NCBI GenBank assembly: GCA_022571615.1
Contig: JACZXM010000150.1
Location: 1 to 7,081 of the forward strand
Direction: 5' to 3'
DNA length: 7,081 bases
Source: Acidobacteriota bacterium
GTDB taxonomy: Bacteria; Acidobacteriota; UBA890; WLXD01
Shown: positions 1 through 5,787 of the stretch, piece after piece
Position numbering within the stretch: position 1 is the stretch's first letter
How the letters are laid out: every line of letters starts with the position of its first letter
Notes under the pieces: generated by a model
The model's database searches: none
What the model was told of the DNA's origin: nothing
What the model saw: the letters and a program-made list of their open reading frames with translations, nothing else
Program-made: the position numbers and the translations under genes

Positions 1-286
1 AGCCCTGTACGATGCCTTCCTGGAGGACCGCCACCTGGTGTCCGAAGGCAAGCTGATCGAGATCTCCTATCGCCAGCTGGTCGATCAGCCGCTGGCGACC
101 CTCCAATCGGTCTATGCCGCGCTCGGGCTGCCCGACTTCGAGCCGGCTCGGCCCGCGCTTGAGGTCTACCTACATTCGGTACGCGGCTACAAGAGGAACG
201 TCTACCCGGAGCTTCCTCGCTCGCTACGAGCCCGGATCGGGCGCCATTGGCACCGCTGCTTCGACGCCTGGGGCTATCCCCTCTAA
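1..286 (+). CDS. Sulfotransferase family protein, C-terminal part (5' end outside window)
   Basis: The frame is open from the first complete codon at base 2 to a TAA at 284-286, so only the last 94 or so residues are visible. They read as the tail of a bacterial PAPS-dependent sulfotransferase: a YDAFLEDRHLV helix, a strand with the EISYRQLVDQPLATL segment (the family's 'Y/F-E-D-L-x-x-D-P' position), then YAALGLPDFE and a YKRNVYPEL stretch ending in FDAWGYPL. In this family the segment closes the fold after the 3'-phosphate-binding motif. The PAPS-binding loops themselves lie upstream, outside the window. A GTG at 38 exists in frame but is internal, because homologous-looking sequence continues to its left. 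The acceptor substrate cannot be told from this fragment. The next gene starts 98 bases downstream on the same strand. Confidence 0.85.
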   Translation, partial: ALYDAFLEDRHLVSEGKLIEISYRQLVDQPLATLQSVYAALGLPDFEPARPALEVYLHSVRGYKRNVYPELPRSLRARIGRHWHRCFDAWGYPL

Positions 287-370
287 CAGCCCGTGGCAGA
301 AGTGGCGTGGGATCAGAGTTCCAGGCGCAGGAAACGAGGCTATCATGCGCTCCTTGTTTGGCAGGCTAGC

Positions 371-376
371 AAGGAG
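371..376 (+). promoter_or_regulatory. Ribosome binding site of the DUF1499 gene
   Basis: AAGGAG lies eight bases before the ATG at 385 and fixes that start. No other in-frame start has a comparable site. Confidence 0.7.
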
Positions 377-384
377 ATTTTGCG

Positions 385-1119
385 ATGGTGCGTTTCGCTC
401 GCAGGTTGTTTTCCCTTCCGGCGGCCCCGCTGGGGGTAATGGCGCTGGCCTTGTTGCTCATTCGCCTCGGGATCGTGTCGCCGCTGGCCGGATTCGGCGC
501 CTTCATTCTCGCGTGGGCCGGTGGCGGCGTGGCATTGCTGGCGGCCGGCGCGATCGCGCTGGGTCGCGGCACGTCCGAACCTGGCACCGCCCGGTGGCGC
601 ATCCTGGGGGGCGCTCTCTTGCTCGGGACGCTCGTCCTGGTGGCCTACCGCGGCCGCGGACCGGCTATTCATGACATCACCACCGATCTGCAGGACCCGC
701 CATCATTCGCCGTGCCGTCACTGCCCGGCCAACCGGATCGCGACATGGCGTATCCGCGTGGTGGCAGCGACGTTCCGGCCCTGCAGCGGGCAGCGTACCC
801 CGGGATTCGGTCGCTATCGGTGCGTGCTCCGCGAGAGCGGGTGTTCGCAGCGGCGCTCGACGCCGCCCATCAGCTTGGCTGGACGATCACCTCGAGCGAC
901 CCACAGAGAGGCCGGATCGAGGCCTTCGCTGTCACGCGCCTATTCCGTTTCGTCGACGACATCGCGGTGCGTATCCGTCCCGGGACAGAAGGCACGATGA
1001 TCATCGACGTAAGATCGACCTCACGCGTCGGCCGCAGCGACATGGGAGCCAACGCCGCTCGCATCCGACGCTTTCTGGACACGCTCGGTCCACTGCTGGC
1101 GGTTCAAGCATCCCAATGA
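385..1119 (+). CDS. DUF1499 family membrane protein
   Basis: This is a 244-residue protein with a short basic N-terminus and three predicted membrane segments (about residues 13-30, 34-60 and 72-89). A soluble DUF1499 domain follows from about residue 95 to 238. Recognisable family signatures are the IHDITTDLQDPPSF segment right after the third helix, DDIAVRIRP near 191, and the closing DVRSTSRVGRSDMGANAARI block at 208-227. Length and three-helix-plus-domain layout are usual for the proteobacterial membrane form of the family. Its biochemical function is not established; the domain presumably lies outside or at the face of the inner membrane. The ATG at 385 is supported by AAGGAG. The gene ends 12 bases before the end of the convergent FIST gene, with no convincing terminator between them. 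Confidence 0.9.
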   Translation: MVRFARRLFSLPAAPLGVMALALLLIRLGIVSPLAGFGAFILAWAGGGVALLAAGAIALGRGTSEPGTARWRILGGALLLGTLVLVAYRGRGPAIHDITTDLQDPPSFAVPSLPGQPDRDMAYPRGGSDVPALQRAAYPGIRSLSVRAPRERVFAAALDAAHQLGWTITSSDPQRGRIEAFAVTRLFRFVDDIAVRIRPGTEGTMIIDVRSTSRVGRSDMGANAARIRRFLDTLGPLLAVQASQ

Positions 1120-1131
1120 TCTGGCTAGAGG

Positions 1132-2328
1132 CTAGTCGCCGCCAGCGATACGTGGAGATCGGAACAGGGCGATCGAGCTGGTAAAGCCGTGCAGGAACGT
1201 CTTGCGATGGACCGGCCCGATCTCGCCGCTGCAGAAGAATCCTCCGATCGGCACCGGTCCCAGATGGTGCGCGATCATGCGGCTGTCATGGTGAGCCTCG
1301 CCGTACAGCGTGGCCCCGCGGCCGAGACACGAAAACAACAGCGCCCCCTCGGGATCGGGCCCGCCGAGCTGCTTGTACTCCTTCAAGAGCTGCTCCAGAT
1401 CCCGTGCCGAAGAGGCCGCGTCGCGCAGGTGGAACTGCACCACCTGGCCCCTTTCGAGTGTCTCTCCCACCATGATCACGCCGGTCTCGGTGTCGATGCC
1501 CATCAGGTTGCGGATCAGGAAGTCACCGTGACCATATTCGCTCAGCCCCTGTTTCATGACCACGCCGATGCACACCGAATGCCGAAACACCGCGCGGTCC
1601 GGTGCTGGCAACTCGGCGAACACCTCGCTCAGCAGATCGGTCGGCCGGCGACCGTCGAGCTCGAGAATGCGGTTGCGAAATACCCGGGTAACGAACAGCG
1701 GTGCCCCGATCGGGCGGCAGCCCTGGGCGACGATCGTATCGACGTCGAGATCACCGGCCATCGCCAGACCGACCGCGCCTTCGGCGTACACACTCTCGTT
1801 CAGAAAAAGGGCATTGTCGTTGGGCTGAACCGCTCCGCTCGCCAGGCCGCCGGTCTTGACGCTGCGCGGGAACGCGTTGTCGAGCGAAGAGAGCAGCGCT
1901 CGCGCATCGCAGCTGTGGGGATCCGGCAGAAGCACGAAATGCACCGGCTCCTCGCCCCCCAGGTCGAGCAGCTCGGGCCACAGCGAAGGCTCTTGCTCCA
2001 GCAACTCGGTTTGGTCCTGGTCGAGGTAGAAGGGGCGGAGCCGTACCCCCGGGAGAGCCGCCGCGGTCACCGAGATTGCCGTAGCATGTTCGATCTCGCG
2101 ACCGCCGCCGACGACGCCGCCACCGGTACAACCGATAATCGTCGCGGTCGGAAAGAACAGCCGCAGCGTGCCGGACAGCTCCGGATAGTCCTTCTCGTGA
2201 TGCGGCGAGACGAAGACCAACAGAAGGTCGGCGGGTGCGCCTTCCAGTTGCCGCACGATCTCGGCTGCCGCTTGGCGCAGGGCAGCTTCGAGGAAAGGTT
2301 CCTCCGACACGAACGAGGCCCATTTCAT
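1132..2328 (-). CDS. FIST N- and C-domain sensory protein
   Basis: This is a 398-residue protein beginning MKWASFVSEE. It has an N-terminal FIST domain (about residues 34-200, including the TATIIGCTGGGVVGGGREIE stretch near 61-80) and a FIST_C domain (about 225-378) with the hallmark CLGRG, LYGE, and GGFFCSGEIGPV then FLHGFTSSIALF near the end. FIST domains are described as ligand-binding sensory modules, proposed to bind small molecules such as amino acids. They often occur attached to signalling enzymes, but here the protein stands alone and no kinase, cyclase or chemoreceptor is seen nearby. I chose the ATG at 2328. The frame stays open upstream to 2580, but that extension is low-complexity, runs antisense to the next gene's P-loop, and does not look like FIST sequence. 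No strong Shine-Dalgarno sequence precedes the ATG. It is divergent from the gene at 2465. Confidence 0.9.
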   Translation of the reverse strand: MKWASFVSEEPFLEAALRQAAAEIVRQLEGAPADLLLVFVSPHHEKDYPELSGTLRLFFPTATIIGCTGGGVVGGGREIEHATAISVTAAALPGVRLRPFYLDQDQTELLEQEPSLWPELLDLGGEEPVHFVLLPDPHSCDARALLSSLDNAFPRSVKTGGLASGAVQPNDNALFLNESVYAEGAVGLAMAGDLDVDTIVAQGCRPIGAPLFVTRVFRNRILELDGRRPTDLLSEVFAELPAPDRAVFRHSVCIGVVMKQGLSEYGHGDFLIRNLMGIDTETGVIMVGETLERGQVVQFHLRDAASSARDLEQLLKEYKQLGGPDPEGALLFSCLGRGATLYGEAHHDSRMIAHHLGPVPIGGFFCSGEIGPVHRKTFLHGFTSSIALFRSPRIAGGD

Positions 2329-2337
2329 GAGCGCCAG

Positions 2338-2343
2338 TGTATA
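2338..2343 (-). promoter_or_regulatory. Possible -10 element for the FIST gene
   Basis: On the minus strand TATACA lies nine bases before the FIST ATG. If it is used, transcription would start within a few bases of the ATG, giving a nearly leaderless message. That would fit the missing Shine-Dalgarno sequence. No good -35 hexamer is seen, so this is weak. Confidence 0.25.
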
Positions 2344-2414
2344 CCGCCCAGCGGCTCCCCCTAGCCGGCGCTTCTCAATGGGCTGCCACTGCGACGTCGC
2401 GTCCGGGATCCGAT

Positions 2415-2423
2415 TGCTACAAT
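2415..2423 (+). promoter_or_regulatory. Extended -10 promoter candidate for the P-loop sulfotransferase gene
   Basis: TGC followed by TACAAT (hexamer at 2418-2423) matches an extended -10 element (TGN plus five of six consensus bases). A start site near 2430 would give a leader of about 35 bases before the ATG at 2465. No recognisable -35 box is present, which extended -10 promoters tolerate. It also argues against starting this gene at the far-upstream in-frame ATG at 2327. Confidence 0.4.
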
Positions 2424-2464
2424 CAGAGCGGCTCCCAGCTGTCGATCTCGATGCCCTGAGGCTC

Positions 2465-3097
2465 ATGGTGCTCAATCCACTGAAGCGAATCCTGCGCAAG
2501 CGAAAGTACGGCGACGAGGTGATCGTGGTCTCGGGGCTGCCACGCTCCGGAACCTCGATGATGATGCGGATGCTGGACACGGCGGGACTGACGATCCTGA
2601 CCGATCACGAGCGCGCCGCCGACGAGGACAACCCTGAGGGGTACTACGAGCACGAGCGGGTCAAAGCCCTGGAGAGCGAGACCGATAAGTCCTGGGTCGC
2701 CGAGGCGCGCGGCAAGGTTCTGAAGGTGATCTCGATGCTGCTGAAGGACTTGCCGGACGACAACTTCTACCGGGTCATCTTCATGCGGCGTGACCTCGAC
2801 GAGGTCGTCGCCTCGCAGAACAGGATGCTCGAGCGCCGCGGCGAGGATAATCCAATCGAAGACCAGCGGACCAAGGACTACTACCTGCGCCACCTGGTGC
2901 AAGTGAAGTTCCTGGTGCGCAACCGCGACAACATCGAGATGCTCGAGGCCAGCTACCGTGAGGCCCTCGACCGGCCGCTGGAGTTCGCGCGCCGCGTCAA
3001 TAAGTTTCTGGGAGGGAGCCTCGACGCCGAGACCATGGCTGCGGTCGTCGATCCGCAACTGTACCGGAATCGCAAGGATCGACTGCGGCAGCCTTAG
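2465..3097 (+). CDS. Sulfotransferase-like P-loop protein
   Basis: This is a 210-residue protein with a P-loop SGLPRSGTSMMMRML at residues 23-37, which corresponds to the 5'-phosphosulfate-binding loop of sulfotransferases. The motif RRDLDEVVASQNRML at 108-122 fits the 3'-phosphate-binding R...S motif (R109, S117). Between them is the DHERAADEDNPEGYYE segment (47-62), typical of a bacterial subfamily annotated as sulfotransferase. The C-terminus (VVDPQLYRNR) also fits that subfamily. The donor would be PAPS and the protein cytoplasmic; the acceptor is unknown. Start choice: ATG 2465, with TGAGG at 2457-2461. The spacing to ATG is short (3 bases), and the adjacent GTG at 2468 would give 6 bases, so the start may be one codon later. 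The frame is open upstream to 2327, but that part has no family features. It is a different subfamily from the fragment at the left edge. Confidence 0.85.
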   Translation: MVLNPLKRILRKRKYGDEVIVVSGLPRSGTSMMMRMLDTAGLTILTDHERAADEDNPEGYYEHERVKALESETDKSWVAEARGKVLKVISMLLKDLPDDNFYRVIFMRRDLDEVVASQNRMLERRGEDNPIEDQRTKDYYLRHLVQVKFLVRNRDNIEMLEASYREALDRPLEFARRVNKFLGGSLDAETMAAVVDPQLYRNRKDRLRQP

Positions 3098-3144
3098 CAG
3101 CCCGACTTGCGACGCGCCTGGAGCTCGGCGTTCCGCTGACAGCG

Positions 3145-3711
3145 CTACTGCCGCTGCCGCCGGCTGAGCGAATAGACGAGGACAGAGAACGCCAGCAGCG
3201 CCAGCAATGCGTACAGGCCGATGCGGTACTCCGACCGGGACATCAGCGCCAGCACCCCCGAACCGGCACTGGTAAACACGACCGCTCCGGGGAAGATCCC
3301 TACCGCGGTGGTCCACAGGAACGTGCTGCGCCGCATCGCGGTGAACCCGGAGGCCCAGTTCAGCCCGGTGAAAGCGACCGTCGGGAGCAGTCGCAGACCG
3401 AGCAACACCGGCCAACCGGCCGATTCGACCAGTTCGTCTGCCCGCGCCAATAGGCGCTCGGACGCGAGACGGGCACCAAGAGGTCGCCCGCACCGCCGCG
3501 CCAGCTCGAAGCTGATCTGTGCGCCAATCAGCGAGCACGACCAGGTAACGAGCGTTCCCCAAAGCGGACCGAACACCATGCCGTTGATCATCGCCGGGAT
3601 CTCGGCCGGGACCGGGAGTACGGCCACGGCGACGGTAAACGCCGGTGCAAGAAAATACACCAAGCTGCCGGAATCCTGGATCCAGGCGCCGAGGGCTTCC
3701 AACATGTGCAC
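3145..3711 (-). CDS. TVP38/TMEM64 (VTT, DedA-like) membrane protein
   Basis: This is an integral membrane protein of 188 residues. Hydrophobic segments lie at about 17-33, 38-66, 100-121, 130-153 and 164-181. The VTT/DedA core is visible: LPVPAEIPAMINGMVFG (32-48), then GTLVTWSCSLIGAQISFELARRCG, then RLLPTVAFTGLNWASG (107-122) and a following FLWTTAVGIFPGA segment. These match the re-entrant loops and conserved Arg-Pro of the family. DedA/TVP38 proteins are inner-membrane proteins linked to lipid scrambling or transport and membrane homeostasis; the substrate here is unknown. The start is set by AGGAA on the minus strand (3717-3721), 5 bases from the GTG at 3711. The ATG at 3705 is the alternative, with an 11-base gap. 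A further upstream GTG at 3816 adds a polar, unconserved-looking leader. It is convergent with the preceding sulfotransferase-like gene and divergent from the next. Confidence 0.85.
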   Translation of the reverse strand: MHMLEALGAWIQDSGSLVYFLAPAFTVAVAVLPVPAEIPAMINGMVFGPLWGTLVTWSCSLIGAQISFELARRCGRPLGARLASERLLARADELVESAGWPVLLGLRLLPTVAFTGLNWASGFTAMRRSTFLWTTAVGIFPGAVVFTSAGSGVLALMSRSEYRIGLYALLALLAFSVLVYSLSRRQRQ

Positions 3712-3716
3712 GGTAG

Positions 3717-3721
3717 TTCCT
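3717..3721 (-). promoter_or_regulatory. Ribosome binding site deciding the TVP38-family start
   Basis: AGGAA on the minus strand sits five bases before a GTG (3711-3709) and eleven before an ATG (3705-3703). The spacing favours the GTG as start, adding two residues. Confidence 0.45.
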
Positions 3722-3823
3722 GGACTGGAGTACTTGGGTCGCCCTACTCCCAATCGATCCAGCGATGAAGCAAACAGGTTCGAAGCCGGAATTCCAGCGG
3801 CTCGCCGGCCGGGCACGACCCCC

Positions 3824-3850
3824 TTGCTCTGCGGTAGTCTGTCTTACAAA
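3824..3850 (+). promoter_or_regulatory. Weak promoter candidate for the intradiol-like gene in the divergent spacer
   Basis: The 166-base spacer between the divergent genes (3712-3877) must hold at least one promoter. The best forward match I see is TTGCTC (3824-3829) with TACAAA (3845-3850), spaced 15 bases. Both are imperfect and the spacing is short. I found no convincing pair for the reverse gene and no clear operator palindrome. Confidence 0.2.
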
Positions 3851-3866
3851 GAGCGATTCTTCCTGC

Positions 3867-3871
3867 GGAGG
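3867..3871 (+). promoter_or_regulatory. Ribosome binding site of the exported intradiol-like gene
   Basis: GGAGG lies six bases before the ATG at 3878. It decides this start against the much longer open frame that continues upstream across the TVP38 gene. Confidence 0.75.
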
Positions 3872-3877
3872 TGCTGG

Positions 3878-4657
3878 ATGCTACACACGATACCGCCCGT
3901 GAGCTTTCTGACCGTCACCGTGCTGCTACTGTGCGCGGGCGCCGCTGGCGGCCAACGGCAGGATGTCGAAAGCTACCGCATGGCGCGCTCGCTTGCGCTT
4001 CGAGGTCAGCTCGACCGGGCCCTGGACCTGTTCTCGGACGAGCTCGGGCGTGGCTTCGACCCCGCACAGGCACTCGCCGACCCGGCCTGGACACAGGCAA
4101 GGCGCGATCCGAGGTTTCAGCGGATCGTTCGCGAGGCGACCGTTGCCCCAGAGTCGTGGATCGCTCCCTACGATGAGCCCGGCGACCGGTTCGTCTGGAT
4201 CTTGAAGCTCGAGACCGCAACGGGTGAGCCGATTCCCGGGTTGCTCGTGTATGCCGATCAGACCGACGCGAGCGGCACCTACGGGCCGGACCGAGAGGAT
4301 GACCGCAACCCGCGGCTATGGGCGTACGCCCTCAGCGACGAGCAGGGCGAAGTCCGTTTCCATACTATCCGCCCCGCTCCGCACACCGCGCGACCTGGAC
4401 TCCAGCACATCCACTACCGCGTCGGTGCCGCCAGCACCGCCGATCTGAGTGGCAGGGCGCTGTTCGAGGACGATCCCCTGCTCGACGACGCCGCGCGGGA
4501 ACGCGCGCGACGGCAGGGCTGGCCGATTCTGCGGCTGCAGGGACAACCCGGATCGCTGCGTGCCGCCAGCAAGCTGACCGTGCGCACCTCCAGCTCGCAG
4601 GTGCCCTCGGGCAGGGCTAGCGGCCCGCGGGCTGCCCCATCGAGTGCAGCGCCGTAG
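3878..4657 (+). CDS. Exported intradiol-dioxygenase-like protein with TPR-like N-terminal segment
   Basis: This is a 259-residue protein. Residues 1-25 look like a signal peptide (hydrophobic core FLTVTVLLLCAGAA, likely cleavage near AGG-Q). The Cys at 19 lacks a proper lipobox. Residues 33-85 resemble the 'TPR end-of-group' helical unit (ALDLFSDELGRGFDPAQAL, then DPAW and DPRFQ). Residues 107-200 resemble the core of intradiol ring-cleavage dioxygenases: GEPIPGLLVYADQTDASGTY, then DEQGEVRFHTIRPAP, HIHYRV and LFEDDPL. Expected Fe(III) ligands are two Tyr and two His. Y135 and the HIH histidines H177 and H179 are present, but the position of the second tyrosine (PGPY in protocatechuate dioxygenase) reads PAPH (H169). 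It is therefore either catalytically altered or inactive. The C-terminal 25 residues are Ser/Ala/Pro-rich. GGAGG supports the start. The HAD gene follows after 60 bases and may be co-transcribed. Confidence 0.75.
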   Translation: MLHTIPPVSFLTVTVLLLCAGAAGGQRQDVESYRMARSLALRGQLDRALDLFSDELGRGFDPAQALADPAWTQARRDPRFQRIVREATVAPESWIAPYDEPGDRFVWILKLETATGEPIPGLLVYADQTDASGTYGPDREDDRNPRLWAYALSDEQGEVRFHTIRPAPHTARPGLQHIHYRVGAASTADLSGRALFEDDPLLDDAARERARRQGWPILRLQGQPGSLRAASKLTVRTSSSQVPSGRASGPRAAPSSAAP

Positions 4658-4702
4658 ACATGCCGCTTTCCGCACCCGCAGTAGCACCCCTTTGAGAAAT
4701 GC

Positions 4703-4708
4703 AGGAGG
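4703..4708 (+). promoter_or_regulatory. Ribosome binding site deciding the HAD gene start
   Basis: A full AGGAGG lies nine bases before the ATG at 4718 but only three before an in-frame GTG at 4712. Spacing favours the ATG. Confidence 0.7.
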
Positions 4709-4717
4709 CTGGTGCCC

Positions 4718-5479
4718 ATGGCTGGGGATCTGACTGCGGTGGTGTGGGATTTCGACGGCACACTTGTCGACACACGGCAAAAGAACCTCAACGTCACAAG
4801 CACTCTGGTCGAGCTGGTCAAGGGCGTGGGGGCCGATTCCTTCAAAGCGCTGCGCTCGCTGCGACACTACGAGGCGGCGCTGCAGAGGCATCACGACTGG
4901 AAGGCCTTCTATCGCCAGGAGCTCGACATGTCCGAGCCCGAGATGCTGGACGCCGGGTCGCGCTGGGCCGAGCTGCAGCTTGCCGACCGCACGCAAGCTC
5001 GCGTCTACGACGGCATACCGGAGGTGCTTGCCGAGCTTTCCTACCTCCCACAGGGCATCGTATCGCTCAACTCACGGCCCAATATCCTGCGCTTCCTCGA
5101 GCGGTTGAAGCTATCGGGACTCTTTGGTCAGGTCATCGGGTATGAGGCCTTCGATCCATCTCGGCACAAACCACACCCCGATGCCCTGGTGAGCTGCATC
5201 CGCAGCCTCACCGATCTGCGCCCCGGTAAGGTGCTGTACGTGGGAGACCACGAGACAGACATCGAGTGCGCGCACAACACCACGGCGCACTTCGCGCACA
5301 CGGGAGTTGCCATCGAGGTCTTGAGCGTGGGGGCCGTGTACGCGCCGCTGGCCGACGACTCGCGATGGTCCGCGCGACCCCATTACCGGGCCGAAGACCC
5401 CCGTCAGATCCTCGCCTTCGCTCAGGAGGTGTCGACGCTGTCGAGAGGGGCAGGCTTGCCGAGCTCGAACCCAGCGTAG
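4718..5479 (+). CDS. HAD-superfamily hydrolase (phosphoglycolate phosphatase-like)
   Basis: This is a 253-residue cytoplasmic protein with all four HAD motifs. Motif I is WDFDGTLVDT with nucleophile D11 and acid/base D13. An alpha-helical cap occupies roughly residues 20-95. Motif II is the VSLNS segment near 115-119. The motif III lysine is in RHKPHPDAL (K151), and motif IV is VGDHETDIECA (D177, D181). YDGIPEVLAEL just after the cap is typical of subfamily IA enzymes such as phosphoglycolate phosphatase and beta-phosphoglucomutase. The natural substrate, a phosphorylated small molecule, cannot be assigned. The start at ATG 4718 is set by AGGAGG. The gene follows the intradiol-like gene on the same strand with a 60-base gap. 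Its last 58 bases overlap the 3' end of the opposite-strand DUF4345-like ORF. Confidence 0.9.
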   Translation: MAGDLTAVVWDFDGTLVDTRQKNLNVTSTLVELVKGVGADSFKALRSLRHYEAALQRHHDWKAFYRQELDMSEPEMLDAGSRWAELQLADRTQARVYDGIPEVLAELSYLPQGIVSLNSRPNILRFLERLKLSGLFGQVIGYEAFDPSRHKPHPDALVSCIRSLTDLRPGKVLYVGDHETDIECAHNTTAHFAHTGVAIEVLSVGAVYAPLADDSRWSARPHYRAEDPRQILAFAQEVSTLSRGAGLPSSNPA

Positions 5480-5694
5480 ACCAGAACCGCGGCCATCGCG
5501 CCCTCGATCAGGCCGCTGAGCAACGTGTGTGCCCACATCCCGTCCGTCCCCAGGCTCACGACCCGTCCGATGAAGAGGCCACCGTAGGCGACCGAGGCCG
5601 CCAGCAGCCATTGGCGTCCCCCCGCCCCGCCAAAGGTGCCCCGAATTAGGATGACACCCATCGCCATGATCAAGCCGCCGAAGGCGGCTCTCAT
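5422..5694 (-). CDS. DUF4345-like small membrane protein, probably N-terminally truncated
   Basis: This is a 90-residue hydrophobic ORF with membrane segments at about 5-18, 29-48 and 56-78. MRAAFGGLIMAMGVILI and the later FIGRVVSLGTDG match the 'RAxYGGLxxxxG' and 'aRlxSLxxDG' parts of DUF4345-type membrane proteins, whose function is unknown. Family members normally carry one more N-terminal helix and a 'DP' loop before the RAxYGG motif. Here a TAG lies directly before the ATG. A fragment in another minus-strand frame just upstream (IADMIRLDPLTGGAMGVD, about 5696-5750) resembles that missing loop. A frameshift or decayed 5' end is therefore likely. No good ribosome binding site is seen. It lies downstream of the phosphopantetheinyl transferase fusion on the same strand, and its 3' end overlaps the HAD gene. 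Confidence 0.6.
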   Translation of the reverse strand: MRAAFGGLIMAMGVILIRGTFGGAGGRQWLLAASVAYGGLFIGRVVSLGTDGMWAHTLLSGLIEGAMAAVLVYAGFELGKPAPLDSVDTS

Positions 5695-5743
5695 CTACGC
5701 CCATCGCACCCCCGGTAAGCGGGTCGAGCCGGATCATGTCGGC

Positions 5744-5787
5744 GATGCCCTAGCAGGCCGTGCGGCGCGGCGCCCCGCCGGGGCATC
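5744..5787. repeat. Inverted repeat with internal GC hairpin after the transferase stop
   Basis: GATGCCC (5744-5750) and GGGCATC (5781-5787) are exact reverse complements. Between them lies a second hairpin, CGGCG-CCC-CGCCG (5768-5780), directly abutting the right arm. The right arm overlaps the TGA of the fusion gene. In minus-strand RNA it could fold at the end of that message. It has no T-run, so a standard intrinsic terminator is not supported. Confidence 0.4.

Noticed and set aside
1121..1136. GGCTAG direct repeat / CTAG-AGG-CTAG between the convergent DUF1499 and FIST stops
   Set aside because: It is a four-base stem with no T-run, too short to call a terminator or a meaningful repeat.
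1189..2364. 391-codon forward open frame antisense to the FIST gene
   Set aside because: It reads as Arg/Gln/His-rich noise with no motifs, whereas the opposite strand holds clear FIST domains. GC-rich codon use commonly leaves such stop-free antisense frames.
2329..2580. 84-codon N-terminal extension of the FIST frame
   Set aside because: It lies antisense to the P-loop of the next gene, contains no FIST-like sequence, and the forward promoter and start for that gene fall within it.
3140..3156. CAGCG/CGCTG stem around the 3' end of the TVP38 gene as a terminator
   Set aside because: It is only five pairs, overlaps the coding end and has no T-run on either strand.
2423..3562. 379-codon reverse open frame antisense to the sulfotransferase-like gene and overlapping the TVP38 gene
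   Set aside because: It has no recognisable domain and is explained by the mirrored codon pattern of the P-loop gene and an out-of-frame reading of the membrane protein gene.
3221..3877. Upstream extension of the intradiol-like frame by about 219 codons
   Set aside because: It runs antisense through the TVP38 gene and is low-complexity. The signal peptide and GGAGG place the true start at 3878.
4316..4996. 226-codon reverse open frame across the end of the intradiol-like gene and start of the HAD gene
   Set aside because: It spans two well-supported forward genes and shows no domain or ribosome binding site.
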